The notes under the pieces were generated by a model, which saw nothing but the letters and a program-made list of their open reading frames with translations, did no database searches and was not told the origin of the DNA. From an uncultured Bacteroidota bacterium (lineage in GTDB: Bacteria; Bacteroidota; Bacteroidia; Flavobacteriales; Flavobacteriaceae), in contig CACNDW010000004.1 in the NCBI GenBank assembly GCA_902619315.1, positions 1 to 64,000 on the forward strand: 64,000 nt of DNA, in the 5' to 3' direction. The translations under genes were made by a program, and so were the position numbers. Numbering within the stretch: the first letter of the stretch is position 1; each line of letters opens with the position of its first letter. Positions 11,201-21,200 of this stretch are shown piece by piece.

Positions 11201-11850
11201 ATTTCTCTATCCCAGAAAAATTTGTTTATGAAGATGATTTTGAAATTAATCCGCCTGATTCTAGCAGAAATGGGACAATTAGATATGAAAGTGATAATCC
11301 AGAAGTTGCAGTAGTTTCCGGAACAACAATTGTTATCATTGGAGTTGGGACCTGTAATATTACAGCTTTTATCAATAGTACTGACCTCTATAAATCAGCA
11401 TCTATCAGTGCTCCATTTGTTGTAAAACCTAGAGATACTGATGAAGACGGTATACCTGATGATTTAGATAATTGTCCCGATGTGGCCAATCCTGACCAAT
11501 CGGATGTTGATTTTGATGGAGTTGGTGATTATTGTGACCCTGATTTTCCTATGTGTGAGGGTTGCCCACTTGATGAAAACGAAATTAAAGTATCTAAGCT
11601 TATTACTCCAGATACTTTTGGACCTGAGTCAACTTGGCAAATAATAAATATTGAAAATTTTCCAAATTCTAAAGTCTATGTTTACAACAGAAATGGTCAA
11701 TTAGTATTTGAGAAAACAGCTTATCAAAATGATTGGTCAGGAAATTATCAAGAGACGGGTGAATATTTACCCGCAGGTCCCTATTACTATATAGTTGAAG
11801 TCCCCGAGACCAATGAAGTAAAAAAAGGATGGCTATACTTAAACTATTAG
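8236..11850 (+). CDS. BspA-type (DUF285) adhesin with Ig-like stalk, TSP3 and CHU_C type IX sorting domain
   Basis: This is a 1,204-residue predicted cell-surface adhesin. Order of parts: a signal peptide ending near GYSQ (residue 27); about ten 24-residue BspA/DUF285 repeats at about 90-380, each built on FNQPLxxWDTSxVTxMxxMF; Ig-like (MBG/YDG-type) repeats at about 395-1060, with the recurring pattern I-F-DDETRxFGDPxF and xMTLTINK; a TSP3 stretch DTDEDGIPDDLDNCPD at about 1067-1105; and a gliding-motility-associated C-terminal domain from about 1112. The last ends NGQLVFEKTAYQNDWSG ... GWLYLNY. That end is the type B sorting signal for type IX export. DUF285 repeats form leucine-rich-repeat-like solenoids in other surface proteins. 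The stalk closely resembles that of the giant protein at 15214-25893. The ATG overlaps the PorP/SprF stop. Confidence 0.88.
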   Translation: MKLVIMKIRDIFYFGLLLFSSLQGYSQEISLAGNGVTIIANASAVTGNSYLLGGINYKVVDDASIADEIAANNYNIVTTRVTDMSNQFKDKNTFNSDISHWDTSNVTNMDMMFSGAVLFDQPIGIWDTSKVTSMYGTFFSAQNFNQPLGAWDTGEVTDMSYMFNGALEFNQNINTWNTSKVTKMNFLFAAADEFNQPLNSWDTSSVTEMKAMFRSASKFNQPINNWNVSSVTDMSFMFYFAFKFDQPLNNWNVSNVTTMEFMFGRTGNFSLAGAIDFNQDIGDWDVGKVQNFRAMFRNSLFNQDISEWDVSSATNMAQMFDQTGNFDNQGVSLNCWDTSNVTNMAWMFYRTSFNQDISQWCVQSIGTAPTSFSAGAPFNGNAAFQPLWGQACSGNSVVISFDDETRTFGDPVFTVTATSNQLGIPITYSIADTSIATIDGSSGEITIKKPGITTVTASQNSSCISGSGNMTLTINKKDIDINADDIILTFGDLAYPLSATSSITDRDFTYTISDGSIGSISGDQLSIIKAGSTSITITQEANDFYNPIPKVINLTINKATPDLIFPEISKNLGDPEFSPTVTSSNTGLRTFSVSDTSIANSSGSSLTIVGVGQTLVSVTIQENENYLSISGTTTLTVGKGNPNIIFDDETRIFGDPDFSFSATSDSNGAMSYSIQDTSVAILDGNTVKIKGAGSTIVTVNQVATTKYNAGTATMTLVVNKAPFDISWYESNLIKIYTIGQFELKEPTYPSSYDGIIRYSTSNSRIASLNGKTVNLEKIGRVILTARFERSSNYLDANISVILDITKANQVIIPSDLPSETPLKDFTSLPISASSTSGAPVYIKVAPGSAASISGTLGNYELVTNNQTGIVTITYFTVENDHPNFFPATLEFNLDVVKLNQNISFEPEPPVEITYSENLELQINAISDSNLIVDVEKSDYSSNSLDDKVLKVNEIGQVYITANQLGDEFYNASTANRVITILPGNTQLSNFSIPEKFVYEDDFEINPPDSSRNGTIRYESDNPEVAVVSGTTIVIIGVGTCNITAFINSTDLYKSASISAPFVVKPRDTDEDGIPDDLDNCPDVANPDQSDVDFDGVGDYCDPDFPMCEGCPLDENEIKVSKLITPDTFGPESTWQIINIENFPNSKVYVYNRNGQLVFEKTAYQNDWSGNYQETGEYLPAGPYYYIVEVPETNEVKKGWLYLNY
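8512..9340 (+). repeat. Coding tandem repeats of about 72-75 bases (BspA/DUF285 units)
   Basis: About ten imperfect in-frame units encode the pattern xFNQxIxxWDTSxVTxMxxMF. Each is about 24 codons, with longer units near 9040 and 9210. They form the head domain of the adhesin gene. Confidence 0.8.
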
Positions 11851-11859
11851 GTTATTTAA

Positions 11860-13230
11860 ATGTATAAAATAGGTGTCAACATTTTTGATTTAATTCACAC
11901 CACTTTTTCCTCAAGAAGAAGCCTAATATGCCTCTCTTTTATTTTATTTACTACGGGAGTTTCTGCTCAAAAAGTAAATAAAAAATGGATTATATCTGCC
12001 GGAATTAATGCCGTGGACCTTTATCCAACTGGAATAAATGAAAATAATCCATATTTTCCTCAAGGTGAAATTTTAGAGGATTTTTTTAATATCTCAGACC
12101 ACTGGAATATTGAAGGTCAATCAATTTCAATTTCAAGATTAATTTTTAGGAGTTTTTATCTGGGAGTTGAGGCGTCAATCAATAATATAAAGAAGATAAA
12201 TGGGAGAAATAATATGGATTATCCATATTACTCAGGTAATTTCTATATTCAAAAAAGGTTCTACTCAAATAAAAAAATTAGCCCATATTTTAGAGTTGGT
12301 TACGGAGTTTCAGGAATTGACAGAGGTATATTTGGTGGTGAGGGCTTAAAATTTAGCCAATACTTTTCTGAGTCTTTAGAACCCGGAATAGGTTTTAATA
12401 TAGCATTAACTAAAAGTTTAGGGATTCAAATTTCATCATCATTTGTAAAAACTAAAGAGGATACAGGAATTACCCATTTTAGACACCAAGCTGGAATATA
12501 TTTTGGACTTGGAACAAACGACAGAGATGGTGACGGAATAATTAATAGAAAAGATAAGTGTCCTGATGAAGCAGGCCCCCCAGAGTTGTTCGGATGTCCT
12601 GATACCGATGGTGACGGTATAATTGATAAAGAAGATAATTGTCCAAATAAGGCTGGAACACAGGAATTCTTTGGATGTCCAGACACTGATGGAGATGGTA
12701 TAATAGATAAGGAGGATAAATGTCCTGATGAGTTTGGTCCAATTGAAAATAATGGCTGTAAACTAGTTATAGTTACCCCTGAAGAATCAATTACTACCTC
12801 TGACACGGTTTCTTCTGTTTCCTCTGAAAATGAAATCATTGAAGTTGACGACGTAAATCCTTCCAAGGAAAAAAATTCAGATCTTAAAGACAAAAAAAGT
12901 GATGAATTGGTGATCTACTTCCCTGCTAGTAAAGCAGTTATTTTAGGGAGAAAAGCTTATGATATGCTTTTGGAGGTAAGAAATTACCTTGATTCTAATC
13001 TTGAAAAATATATTGTGATTCAGGGACACTCCTCTGGTGAAGGTAGTGACCAATACAATTATTTATTATCTGAGCAAAGAGCAGAGGCAGTTAAAACTCA
13101 TTTAATAAACCTAGGAATAGATTCAAGTAGGATAAAAATTCAAGCTTTCGGAAGTCAAAAGCCTTTGTATGAGGAAAACTCTGAAAGAAATATTATATTG
13201 AATAGAAGAATTGAGATAATTTTTGAATAG
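11860..13230 (+). CDS. OmpA-family outer-membrane protein with TSP3 repeats
   Basis: This 456-residue protein has a signal peptide ending near VSAQ (residue 36) and a predicted outer-membrane beta-barrel at about 40-220. Three thrombospondin type 3 repeats follow at about 222-300, each DxDGDGIIDKEDxCPDxxGxxExxGC. After a Ser/Glu-rich linker comes a C-terminal OmpA peptidoglycan-binding domain at about 345-456. The OmpA domain shows the expected LSEQRAEAVKTHLINLGI and the end motif NILNRRIEIIFE, with Asn/Arg residues that bind the meso-diaminopimelate stem. It starts nine bases after the adhesin stop and is the last gene of the operon. In type IX systems such barrel plus OmpA proteins anchor surface complexes to the cell wall, which is a sensible role here. 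Confidence 0.88.
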   Translation: MYKIGVNIFDLIHTTFSSRRSLICLSFILFTTGVSAQKVNKKWIISAGINAVDLYPTGINENNPYFPQGEILEDFFNISDHWNIEGQSISISRLIFRSFYLGVEASINNIKKINGRNNMDYPYYSGNFYIQKRFYSNKKISPYFRVGYGVSGIDRGIFGGEGLKFSQYFSESLEPGIGFNIALTKSLGIQISSSFVKTKEDTGITHFRHQAGIYFGLGTNDRDGDGIINRKDKCPDEAGPPELFGCPDTDGDGIIDKEDNCPNKAGTQEFFGCPDTDGDGIIDKEDKCPDEFGPIENNGCKLVIVTPEESITTSDTVSSVSSENEIIEVDDVNPSKEKNSDLKDKKSDELVIYFPASKAVILGRKAYDMLLEVRNYLDSNLEKYIVIQGHSSGEGSDQYNYLLSEQRAEAVKTHLINLGIDSSRIKIQAFGSQKPLYEENSERNIILNRRIEIIFE

Positions 13231-13269
13231 TCCATTATCAACTCAACATCTTGTTTTTTGTCTTTTAAA

Positions 13270-13285
13270 TTAGTTGTACAACTAA
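13270..13285. promoter_or_regulatory. Perfect 16-bp palindrome in gap, possible operator or weak terminator stem
   Basis: The bases TTAGTTGTACAACTAA at 13270-13285 are a perfect inverted repeat, lying 40 bases after the OmpA-family stop and 119 bases before the esterase start. It has no T-run after it and no loop, so a protein-binding site is more likely than a terminator. The rest of the 173-base gap is AT-rich with a promoter-like box near 13377. Confidence 0.35.
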
Positions 13286-13376
13286 ATTAATCTCAAAAAA
13301 TTATCCTTATAAAATTCAAATATTCTAATTTTCCACTTGTTTATTGATTTAATTAAGGTAAATATTAACTACGAAA

Positions 13377-13384
13377 TAGTTTTG
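13377..13384 (+). promoter_or_regulatory. Putative Bacteroidota -7 box of the esterase gene
   Basis: TAGTTTTG at 13377-13384 matches the Bacteroidota -7 consensus TAnnTTTG and lies 20 bases before the ATG at 13404. I find no convincing -33 TTTG at the right distance, so the call rests on one box. Confidence 0.3.
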
Positions 13385-13403
13385 GAGTTTTGTTTTTTAG
13401 CTC

Positions 13404-14288
13404 ATGAAAAAATCGATTTTACTTTTATCAATTTTATTTATAATTGGATGTAGCAGGGTTAATTCAGATAAAAAATTTAATTCCTGCTCTGAAAACACTG
13501 ATGCCCAGTCAATAATTCACGACAATATTGAAAGAGAATATTTGATCTATGTTCCTGATTCTTATAATCAGACATCAGCAACTCCAATGATGATTAACTT
13601 TCATGGATTTTCTTATACCGCAAATGATTATATGAAATACGCTGATATGAGATCAATTGCAGAATCTAATGAATTCATTTTAGTCTATCCTCAAGGAAGT
13701 TGTTCTGATGGTTTATCGCATTGGAATCCATGTCCTAGGGGGGGAGATAATAAAAGTACTGCTGATGATTTAGGGTTTATTCAAGCTATGATTAATGATA
13801 TTTCCACTCAATATAATATAGATCAGGAGAGAATATATGCCACAGGATATTCAAACGGAGGAATGATGGCATATGGGCTTGCCCATCATAAAAGTGATTT
13901 GATTGCCGCTATTGCATGTGTATCTGGAATCATGTTGGATTGCTTTGGATCTACAAGCCACCCCATGCCCATACTACATCTTCATGGAACATCTGATTAT
14001 GATCTTCCTTACAATGGGAATAGTGAATATCCCTCTGTTCAAAGCATTTTGGAATATTGGATAAATTTTAACAATACTTCAATAAATCCAACTACGAAAA
14101 TCGACAACAGTGGATCAATTCCCATTGAACATTACATATATGATAAAGAAGACAACTCAGTTTCTGTAGAGCACTTAAAATATATAGGTGGAGAACATGT
14201 TTGGTTTGACTCAACTTTTGAGGGATTTAGCACCGCTGAGTTAATATGGAATTTTGTGTCTCAATATGATATTAATGGGAAAAGATAA
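13404..14288 (+). CDS. Secreted lipoprotein esterase, PHB depolymerase/feruloyl esterase-like alpha/beta hydrolase
   Basis: This 294-residue lipoprotein (signal with LFIIGCSR, lipid Cys at 16) carries an alpha/beta-hydrolase domain of the LpqC/poly(3-hydroxybutyrate) depolymerase-like esterase group. Visible parts are the oxyanion-hole region NFHGFSYTANDYMKYADM, the conserved FILVYPQG and the nucleophile elbow GYSNGG with Ser150. The likely acid Asp198 is in HLHGTSDYDLPY and His265 in GGEHVW, a full catalytic triad. Members hydrolyse feruloyl, acetyl or short polyester bonds; the substrate here cannot be told. It follows the OmpA-family gene after a 173-base gap with its own promoter-like box, so it is probably a separate unit. 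It ends 11 bases from the convergent PorP/SprF gene. Confidence 0.85.
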   Translation: MKKSILLLSILFIIGCSRVNSDKKFNSCSENTDAQSIIHDNIEREYLIYVPDSYNQTSATPMMINFHGFSYTANDYMKYADMRSIAESNEFILVYPQGSCSDGLSHWNPCPRGGDNKSTADDLGFIQAMINDISTQYNIDQERIYATGYSNGGMMAYGLAHHKSDLIAAIACVSGIMLDCFGSTSHPMPILHLHGTSDYDLPYNGNSEYPSVQSILEYWINFNNTSINPTTKIDNSGSIPIEHYIYDKEDNSVSVEHLKYIGGEHVWFDSTFEGFSTAELIWNFVSQYDINGKR

Positions 14289-14299
14289 ATTTTCATAAA

Positions 14300-15211
14300 T
14301 CATATAGACTCATCATTTGTTTTCTTTGGGGGATCCTTTTTCTCGGACTTATTTATTTTAATTCTTAAAAAAAATTCATTTGTTTTAATACTCTGGTTTA
14401 AAAGAGAGGTATTCGTTGGTGCCTCATAGGCATAACCAATATCAAAACTTTTGGAAATTCTTACCAATGTCATTGCTGAAAACGATGAGTTGGACCTATG
14501 AGATATTCCTAAATCAAATTTATTTGAAATACTCAAAAAGCCTCCAATATCCGTACTTAAGGGAAGAGACTTTACTTTTCTTAACATTATCATTGGCTTA
14601 AACGTCAAATTTTTATTTACAGGTAATTCAAAACCAGCCCCAATATATGAGTGAACCCTGTCCTTTGCACCAAGATTTAAGTCTTCATTCCTTTTTACAT
14701 TAAAGAGTCGTGGTATAGAAAAAGAGAACCAATAAGTTTTATTTTTTATGTATACACCTGCACCAACATTAGGATTAAATCTACTTAATTCACTTTGAGC
14801 GGGATCAATCGTAGAATTATAATCTTCTAAATCTAGAGAACTTGCTCTATAGAAATTACCACCCCCTTTTAAACCAAGAAATATTCTAGTTTTCCCCATA
14901 TCTAGCAAGTATGAGAAATCTACGTAAGCAAAAGTTTGCCTTTCTACAAAAACCTTATCAGAAACAACAGAAAGTCCAAGTCCTACATTGTTTTTTCTCT
15001 TTGATGAAAAAGAAAATGCCATTGTTTTGGGAGAGTCATCTAATGATTCCCACTGTGAGCGGTTAAGAAAAGAAAATAACAAATCAGCTTCAGCTCCAGT
15101 GTAAGCTGGATTAATTACTTGCATATTGTAATTATAAAGGCTGTAATATGACTCTTGTTGTGAGTAAATCACAAATGAAAATAAAAAAACAAGGTATATG
15201 AGTTTTTTCAT
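14300..15211 (-). CDS. Second PorP/SprF family type IX secretion-associated protein
   Basis: This 303-residue outer-membrane beta-barrel has a signal peptide MKKLIYLVFLFSFVIYSQ and the family motifs NYNMQVINPAYTGAEADL, LNRSQWESLDDSP, VSDKVFVERQTFAY and FDIGYAYEAPTN. It is similar in length and motifs to the PorP/SprF protein at 7313-8236, so the two are paralogues. Its ATG lies two bases after the stop of the giant adhesin gene on the same strand, so both are almost certainly on one transcript with the PorP/SprF downstream. That is the reverse gene order to the other pair. It is most likely needed to export or anchor the giant adhesin. Confidence 0.88.
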   Translation of the reverse strand: MKKLIYLVFLFSFVIYSQQESYYSLYNYNMQVINPAYTGAEADLLFSFLNRSQWESLDDSPKTMAFSFSSKRKNNVGLGLSVVSDKVFVERQTFAYVDFSYLLDMGKTRIFLGLKGGGNFYRASSLDLEDYNSTIDPAQSELSRFNPNVGAGVYIKNKTYWFSFSIPRLFNVKRNEDLNLGAKDRVHSYIGAGFELPVNKNLTFKPMIMLRKVKSLPLSTDIGGFLSISNKFDLGISHRSNSSFSAMTLVRISKSFDIGYAYEAPTNTSLLNQSIKTNEFFLRIKINKSEKKDPPKKTNDESI

Positions 15212-15213
15212 TT

Positions 15214-18200
15214 TTATCTAGTTAAATAGATCCACCCTTTTAAATCTATAGTACCATCTCCATCCGGGTCTACCATATATACATATGATGCCTCAGGAAG
15301 AGGTTCACCGTTTAGCAATCCAGCCCAATCATTAGTATAGCCCTTTTTATTGTAAATCAACTCACCTGAGCGGGTATAAATCCACACCTCGCAGTTTGGA
15401 AAAAGGTTTGTATTTACAACCTTCCATGTATCATTGATCCCATCACCATTAGGTGAAAAAAATTGACTTGGAAAAACTACATCATCAGGTAATCCATCTG
15501 AATTATAGTCTGAGTCGGAGTTGTCCCCAATTCCATCTCCATCAGTATCTTTTTGCTCGGTTGGATCTAATGGAAATGCATCTTGTGAATCAGAAACTCC
15601 ATCGTTATCGTCATCATTGTCAGCATTATCTCCAATTCCATCATTATCATTGTCAAGGCATTCATAGTAATCAAGTGGGAAAGAATCTTCATTATCTAAA
15701 CAACCGTCGTTATCGTCGTCTAAATCAGTACAATTTGGTATAAAGTCTTGATCTAAGTCATCAGGTGTTGAGTCAGGATCAAGGGGGTCACTATTGCAAG
15801 TTGATTCGTCATTGTCGGTGTATCCATCCTGATCGTCATCCTGATCTTCATTATCTCCTATACCATCTTGATCATTATCTTTCCACTCGAGTTCGTTTTC
15901 TGGGAATTCATCCTGATCATCAAGATAACCATCATTATCATCGTCCTGATCTTCACAATTTGGAATTAAGTCCCCATCATAATCCCCTGGATAGCTAGAA
16001 TTGTCAAGTGGGTTTGCATTACAACTAATTTCTATGCTATCGGGCCAATTATCATTATCGTCATCATTATCTTGATTATCACCTAATCCATCATTATCAT
16101 AATCGGACCATTCATTTGGATTTAAAGGAAATTCGTCGTTTGAGTCCAAATATCCATCATTATCATCATCATTATCACAAATGTCTCCAATGTTATCATT
16201 ATCGTAATCCTCTTGGAGTGGATTAAAGTTTGTAATACAGTTGTCATTTTCATCATCAACTCCATCATTATCACTATCTGGAATAATAGCTTCATTAACA
16301 ATAAATACAGTACTTATTGTTGCTGACCTATAATTATTATTAGCAATTTGATTCGCAGTAATTATAGTTTGGCCATCATTTAAAATTCTTATGACAGTTC
16401 CAGAAATTGTAGCGACTTGAAGGTTTGAACTGGAGTATACTATTTCACCTAACCTATTTGAAGTTGGAGGAGTGACTTGAAATGGTATGTCATCCTCATA
16501 TTTAGATGGTACACTGAATCCTGAGAGAAGAGTTGTTCCTTGGCCAATATTTACAGAGTAGTTTAATGGCGGGGCAGCATTAAATTCATTATTTCCTATT
16601 TGACTCAATTCAACAATTATTTGACCAGTTCCATTTACTGAAATTATGTTTGAATTTAATAAGGCATTTCCACTAATTAAATTATAGGATAATGTCAGTG
16701 ATGAACTTGCTGAGGCATCAATTGGGATAGATAGGTTCTCGGAATATTCAAAGTTGCTTGTTGGTGACGAATTAAATGAAATATTCTGATTTACTTTAAC
16801 TACGTCAACAACAAGAGTTACTGTTGCTGCTGAATAATTAACACTCGAATTCTCGTCAACATAATAAGTTATTGTAACAAGTCCAGTTTGTTGTATACTT
16901 TCAAGATTATAATTCCCAGGTCCTCCATTTAAACTAGCAGCTGAACCATTTGCAAGAATTATACTAACAGGTATTCCAGAAGTTGAGCTTGCAGTGAGTG
17001 AAATTGAATTAAAATCTTTAAGTGGTAGGCTTGTTGGGAGACTTCCAATTGAAATTGACTGACTTGCTTTATTAATATTTAAAGTTGCAGAAACTACTGA
17101 AGCATTAAAATTATTATCAGAGGGTAAACTTGCATTTATAACAACAGAGCCTGCTTGTTTTATTGAAATTGTATTACCTGAGATAGATGCAATATTTGAA
17201 TCACTAGAGCTGTAAATGAAATTAGAATTATTAAGATTGTTTTTTGAGGGTTCAATAATTTCAAAATCTGAATCACCATAAGTTTTATTAATGTTATTGA
17301 AGTTTCCAATTCCAGGATCTGCTTTATTAACCGTTAGAGTCATAGTCGCAGTGGCAGCATTATAATTTGAGTCTGCTGACTGAGTAACTGTTACGGATGT
17401 CGTACCCGCTCCTATTATAGTTACAGTATTTCCTGATACTGTTGCTATATTATTATCTAATATATTGTATGTAAACACTCCTGAGCTTGAGGAGGTAGCT
17501 GTTAGATTAAAGTCAGGATCTGTAAATGTTTTATTCTCATCATTAAATGTAATTGTAGGGTCAGCTTCATTTACCGTTAATGTCATAGTAGCAGTAGCAG
17601 CATTGTAATTTGAGTTTTCCGCTTGACTTACAGTTACAAGGGTAGAGCCAGCTCCTACAATTGTGGTGCTACTTCCAGTCACTGTTGCCACGTTTGTATC
17701 AATTATATTATAGGTAAATGCCGCTGTGCTTGTAGAGGTTGCAGTGAGAAAAAAGGCTGCATCTCCATAGATTTTTGTTATATCGTCAAAGGTAATTAAA
17801 GGATAAACTTTATTTACAGTAAGGGTCATAGTTGCTGTAGCTGCATTGTAATTTGAGTCTGCTGCTTGATTTAAGGTTACAGTAGAAGATCCTGCTCCCA
17901 CTATTGAAACAGTCTTATCAGATAGAGTTGCAACGTTTGCATCTAGTATATTGTATGTCAGGGCTCCTGTACTTGAAGAGGTTGATGTAAGATCAAAATT
18001 AACTTGTCCATAGGTCGCAATAACATCATTAAAGATAATTGAAGGGTCTGCTTTATTAACTGTAAGAGTCATGGTCGCAGTTGCAGCATTATAATTTGCG
18101 TCTGCTACTTGAGTTACAGTCACAGTTGTAGTTCCCGCTCCAACTATGGTTGTAATACTTCCAGTCACTGTAGCTACATTTCCATCTAGTATATTAAAGG

Positions 18201-21200
18201 TAAAGGCTCCCGTACTTGAAGAGGTTGCTACCAGATTAAAGTCGAGATCTTCATAGGTCTTTGTCAAATCATCAAACGTGATTGTATGATCTGCTTTATT
18301 AACTGTAAGAGTCATGGTCGCAGTTGCAGCATTATAATTTGAGTCTGCTTCTTGAGTTACAGTCACAGTTGTAGTTCCCGCTCCAACTATGGTTGTTTTA
18401 CTACCAGTTACTGTAGCTACATTTGCATCTATAATATTGAAGGTAAAGGCTGCTGTACTTGAAGAGGTTGCTACCAGATTAAAGTTAGCATCTCCATAAG
18501 TCTTTGTCAAATTATCAAATGTGATTGTAGGATCAACTTTATTAACAGTTATAGTAAACGAGCTAGTTGAAGAATTATAGTTTGAAGTTTCAGCTTGAGA
18601 GACCGTAATGTTTACAGATCCCGCTCCATTTATAGTAGCTGAGCTACTGGAGGTGGAAACCACATTGTTATTTGAACTTGAGAAAGTTAAACTACCATCA
18701 CTTACAAGTGATTGACTAATTGTTCTATAAACTACACCCATTCGCATAGATATATTATTATTCCATTCAGTTGGCTCAACTTTTACATATCTGGCAGGAA
18801 CAGGAGCGGGAAGTACTTTTGAAACTGGAATATCATCAGATGCAGTTTGGAGACTCGTATTATTGTATATTGTTGTCCAGTTAGTGTTATCACTACCGTA
18901 AAGAATATTTGCTTTTTTTACATATTGATTGTAATTCTGATCACTAATAGTCCTCGCTTTTGTTATGACCTGGTAAACCATTGATTCAGCTTGGAGGTCA
19001 AGAGTAATCCATTGCGATGTATTATTAAACTTTGCAGTCCAAGATTGAGGTGAGTCCAACCAAGGTGTGTAATATTTATTATCTGCATAACCTGGAGGCG
19101 CATTTTCATAAAATGAATTATTATTCCATACAGAGCTCACATACCAATAAGTTGGATTTGTATTTGTAGGTGGAGAAAGGGTAATAAAATCTGATGTTAA
19201 TACAAATGTACTAGAAGAAACAGCAGTTAAATTAAAATCATTATCACCATAGTTCTTTGTTATATCGTCAATCATAATTATTACATCAGCCTTATTTATT
19301 GTTAAAGAAAATGTGGCTGTAGCAGAGGTAAAGTTATTATCCTCAGCCTGAGTTACAGTGATAGATGTTGAACCAGCTCCTAAAATCGTTACTGTATTTC
19401 CATTTATTGAAGCCACACTTTGGTCGGCAACAGTGTAAGTAAATGCACCAGTGCTCGAGGAAGTGGCAGTCAAATCAAAATTTGCACCACCAAATGTTTT
19501 TACAATGTCGCTTACCTGAATCAATGGAGTTTCTTTAACATCATTTACGTTAACAATCATTGCTTTTTGATAAGTATTCTCACCATCGGACACTTGAACG
19601 AGGATGTTCAAAATTGAGTCAGTTTCATAATCAATATTTCCGTCTACCAATAAATGAGTACCAGATACAGTAAATAGTGAGTTATGTTGATCATTAGTCC
19701 CATTTCCTGAGACCAGACTGAAAGTTAGGTTGGTAGTATCTGAATCTATTGCTGTTAAGGTGCCAACAACTGTTCCAATAGATACCTCTTCGTCAATAGA
19801 AGTTTGAGAGGAAGTACTGGAAACAGTTAAAGACGTCTGATTTCCATTTAATCTGGGAGATAAAGTTTGATATATGTCTTGAACCTCTTGATTGGTTAAT
19901 TTTCTGTTATATGCTAATATCAGATTCATCTTTCCCCTGTAAGATCTTGTTCCCCCGCCATGACCTTTTGAAATCTCATATCTAAAACTATTTCCAAAAC
20001 CGACATTGTTTGAACGATAGGTTCTAATAAATACCCATTGGTTTAGCAAATTGGTGTTTTGAGTTATAAATGATCCATTTACAAAAACATCTGAGGTAGA
20101 TCCATGTTGCCAATCATTAGTGTCAAAAGTATTTTCTACTTTAACTTCACTTTGGTTAATTCTAAATGAATCATCTTGAAAATCGTAATGACCGAAGACG
20201 GTTTTAATGCCTCCTCCCGTCTCTAATTTTTTTATAACTATCAGGTCTCTATACTCTTGGTTTAAATCTAAACTATTAAAACCATGACTATTATCCTCAA
20301 AATCAAAGTTATTGATTTGAGCTCCATTAAGTCCAAATGGCGGAAGGGTAGTTGCCTCAGCATGAGCATTTTGTCCACTTAAATCGAACCAAGTATTTCC
20401 ATTACCTGGGTATGAATTTGAATTTGAAGCATCCAAATGTAAAATCAAACCATTGTTTGGAATTGTTAGAACGTTACTTAAAAATCCAAGATCACTTGGA
20501 GCCTCATTAATATTTGTAACACTGACTGTAAATGCTTTAGCAAAATTATTTATTCCATCATTGACATTGATGTATATATTATAGCTTGTTTTAGCTTCAT
20601 AATCAGCAGAGGAGTTTATAATCAAACTAGTTCCACTGATGGTAAAACTTGAATTATCATCGTCATTGGATCCATCACCATTAATTAAAGTAAAAACATG
20701 AGTATCACTTGTATCAGAGTCAACAGCAGATAAAGTAGCAATAGTTGAACTGGCAGAAACACTCTCTGAAATTGTATTTGATGAAAGCCCGATGTCTACA
20801 GGTGCTCTATTTAAATCGATGACTACTACTTCAAAAGGCTTTGAATAGGTTTGCAAACCATCACTTACCTGAATATTAACAAATAATTTAGGAGTTAGAT
20901 CATAATTAATATTTCCATTGTTAACTAGTAATTGGTTACCTGATATGGTAAAGTATGAATTATGTTGGTCATTATTTCCATTACCTTGAACAATGGAGAA
21001 TGTGAAAATAGATGTGTCAGAATCCGTAGCTGTAAAACTTCCAACTAATGAATTAATTGGTGATCCCTCCTTTATAGAAGCATATGTCGAAGTTGGGGTA
21101 GAGCTATTGGACATCAGATTAAAATTAGAGCTTACCTGAGCAGATGTCAAAGCAGAGTTATATAGTATTACTTTTCCTATTTCACCTCCTCCATTTGTTG

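Noticed and set aside
12426..12893. A 155-codon open frame on the minus strand across the OmpA-family gene
   Set aside because: It is the shadow of the TSP3 repeats and Ser-rich linker. It lacks a start context of its own and its sequence is a repetitive mirror of GATGGTGACGG codons.
15490..16290. Regular short direct repeats resembling a CRISPR array or microsatellite
   Set aside because: The repeats are in frame and encode the TSP3 calcium-binding region; no spacer structure or cas genes are present.
17325..18541. Tandem 240-base repeats resembling a satellite or mobile repeat array
   Set aside because: They stay in frame within a single coding sequence and encode Ig-like units; reported as coding repeats instead.
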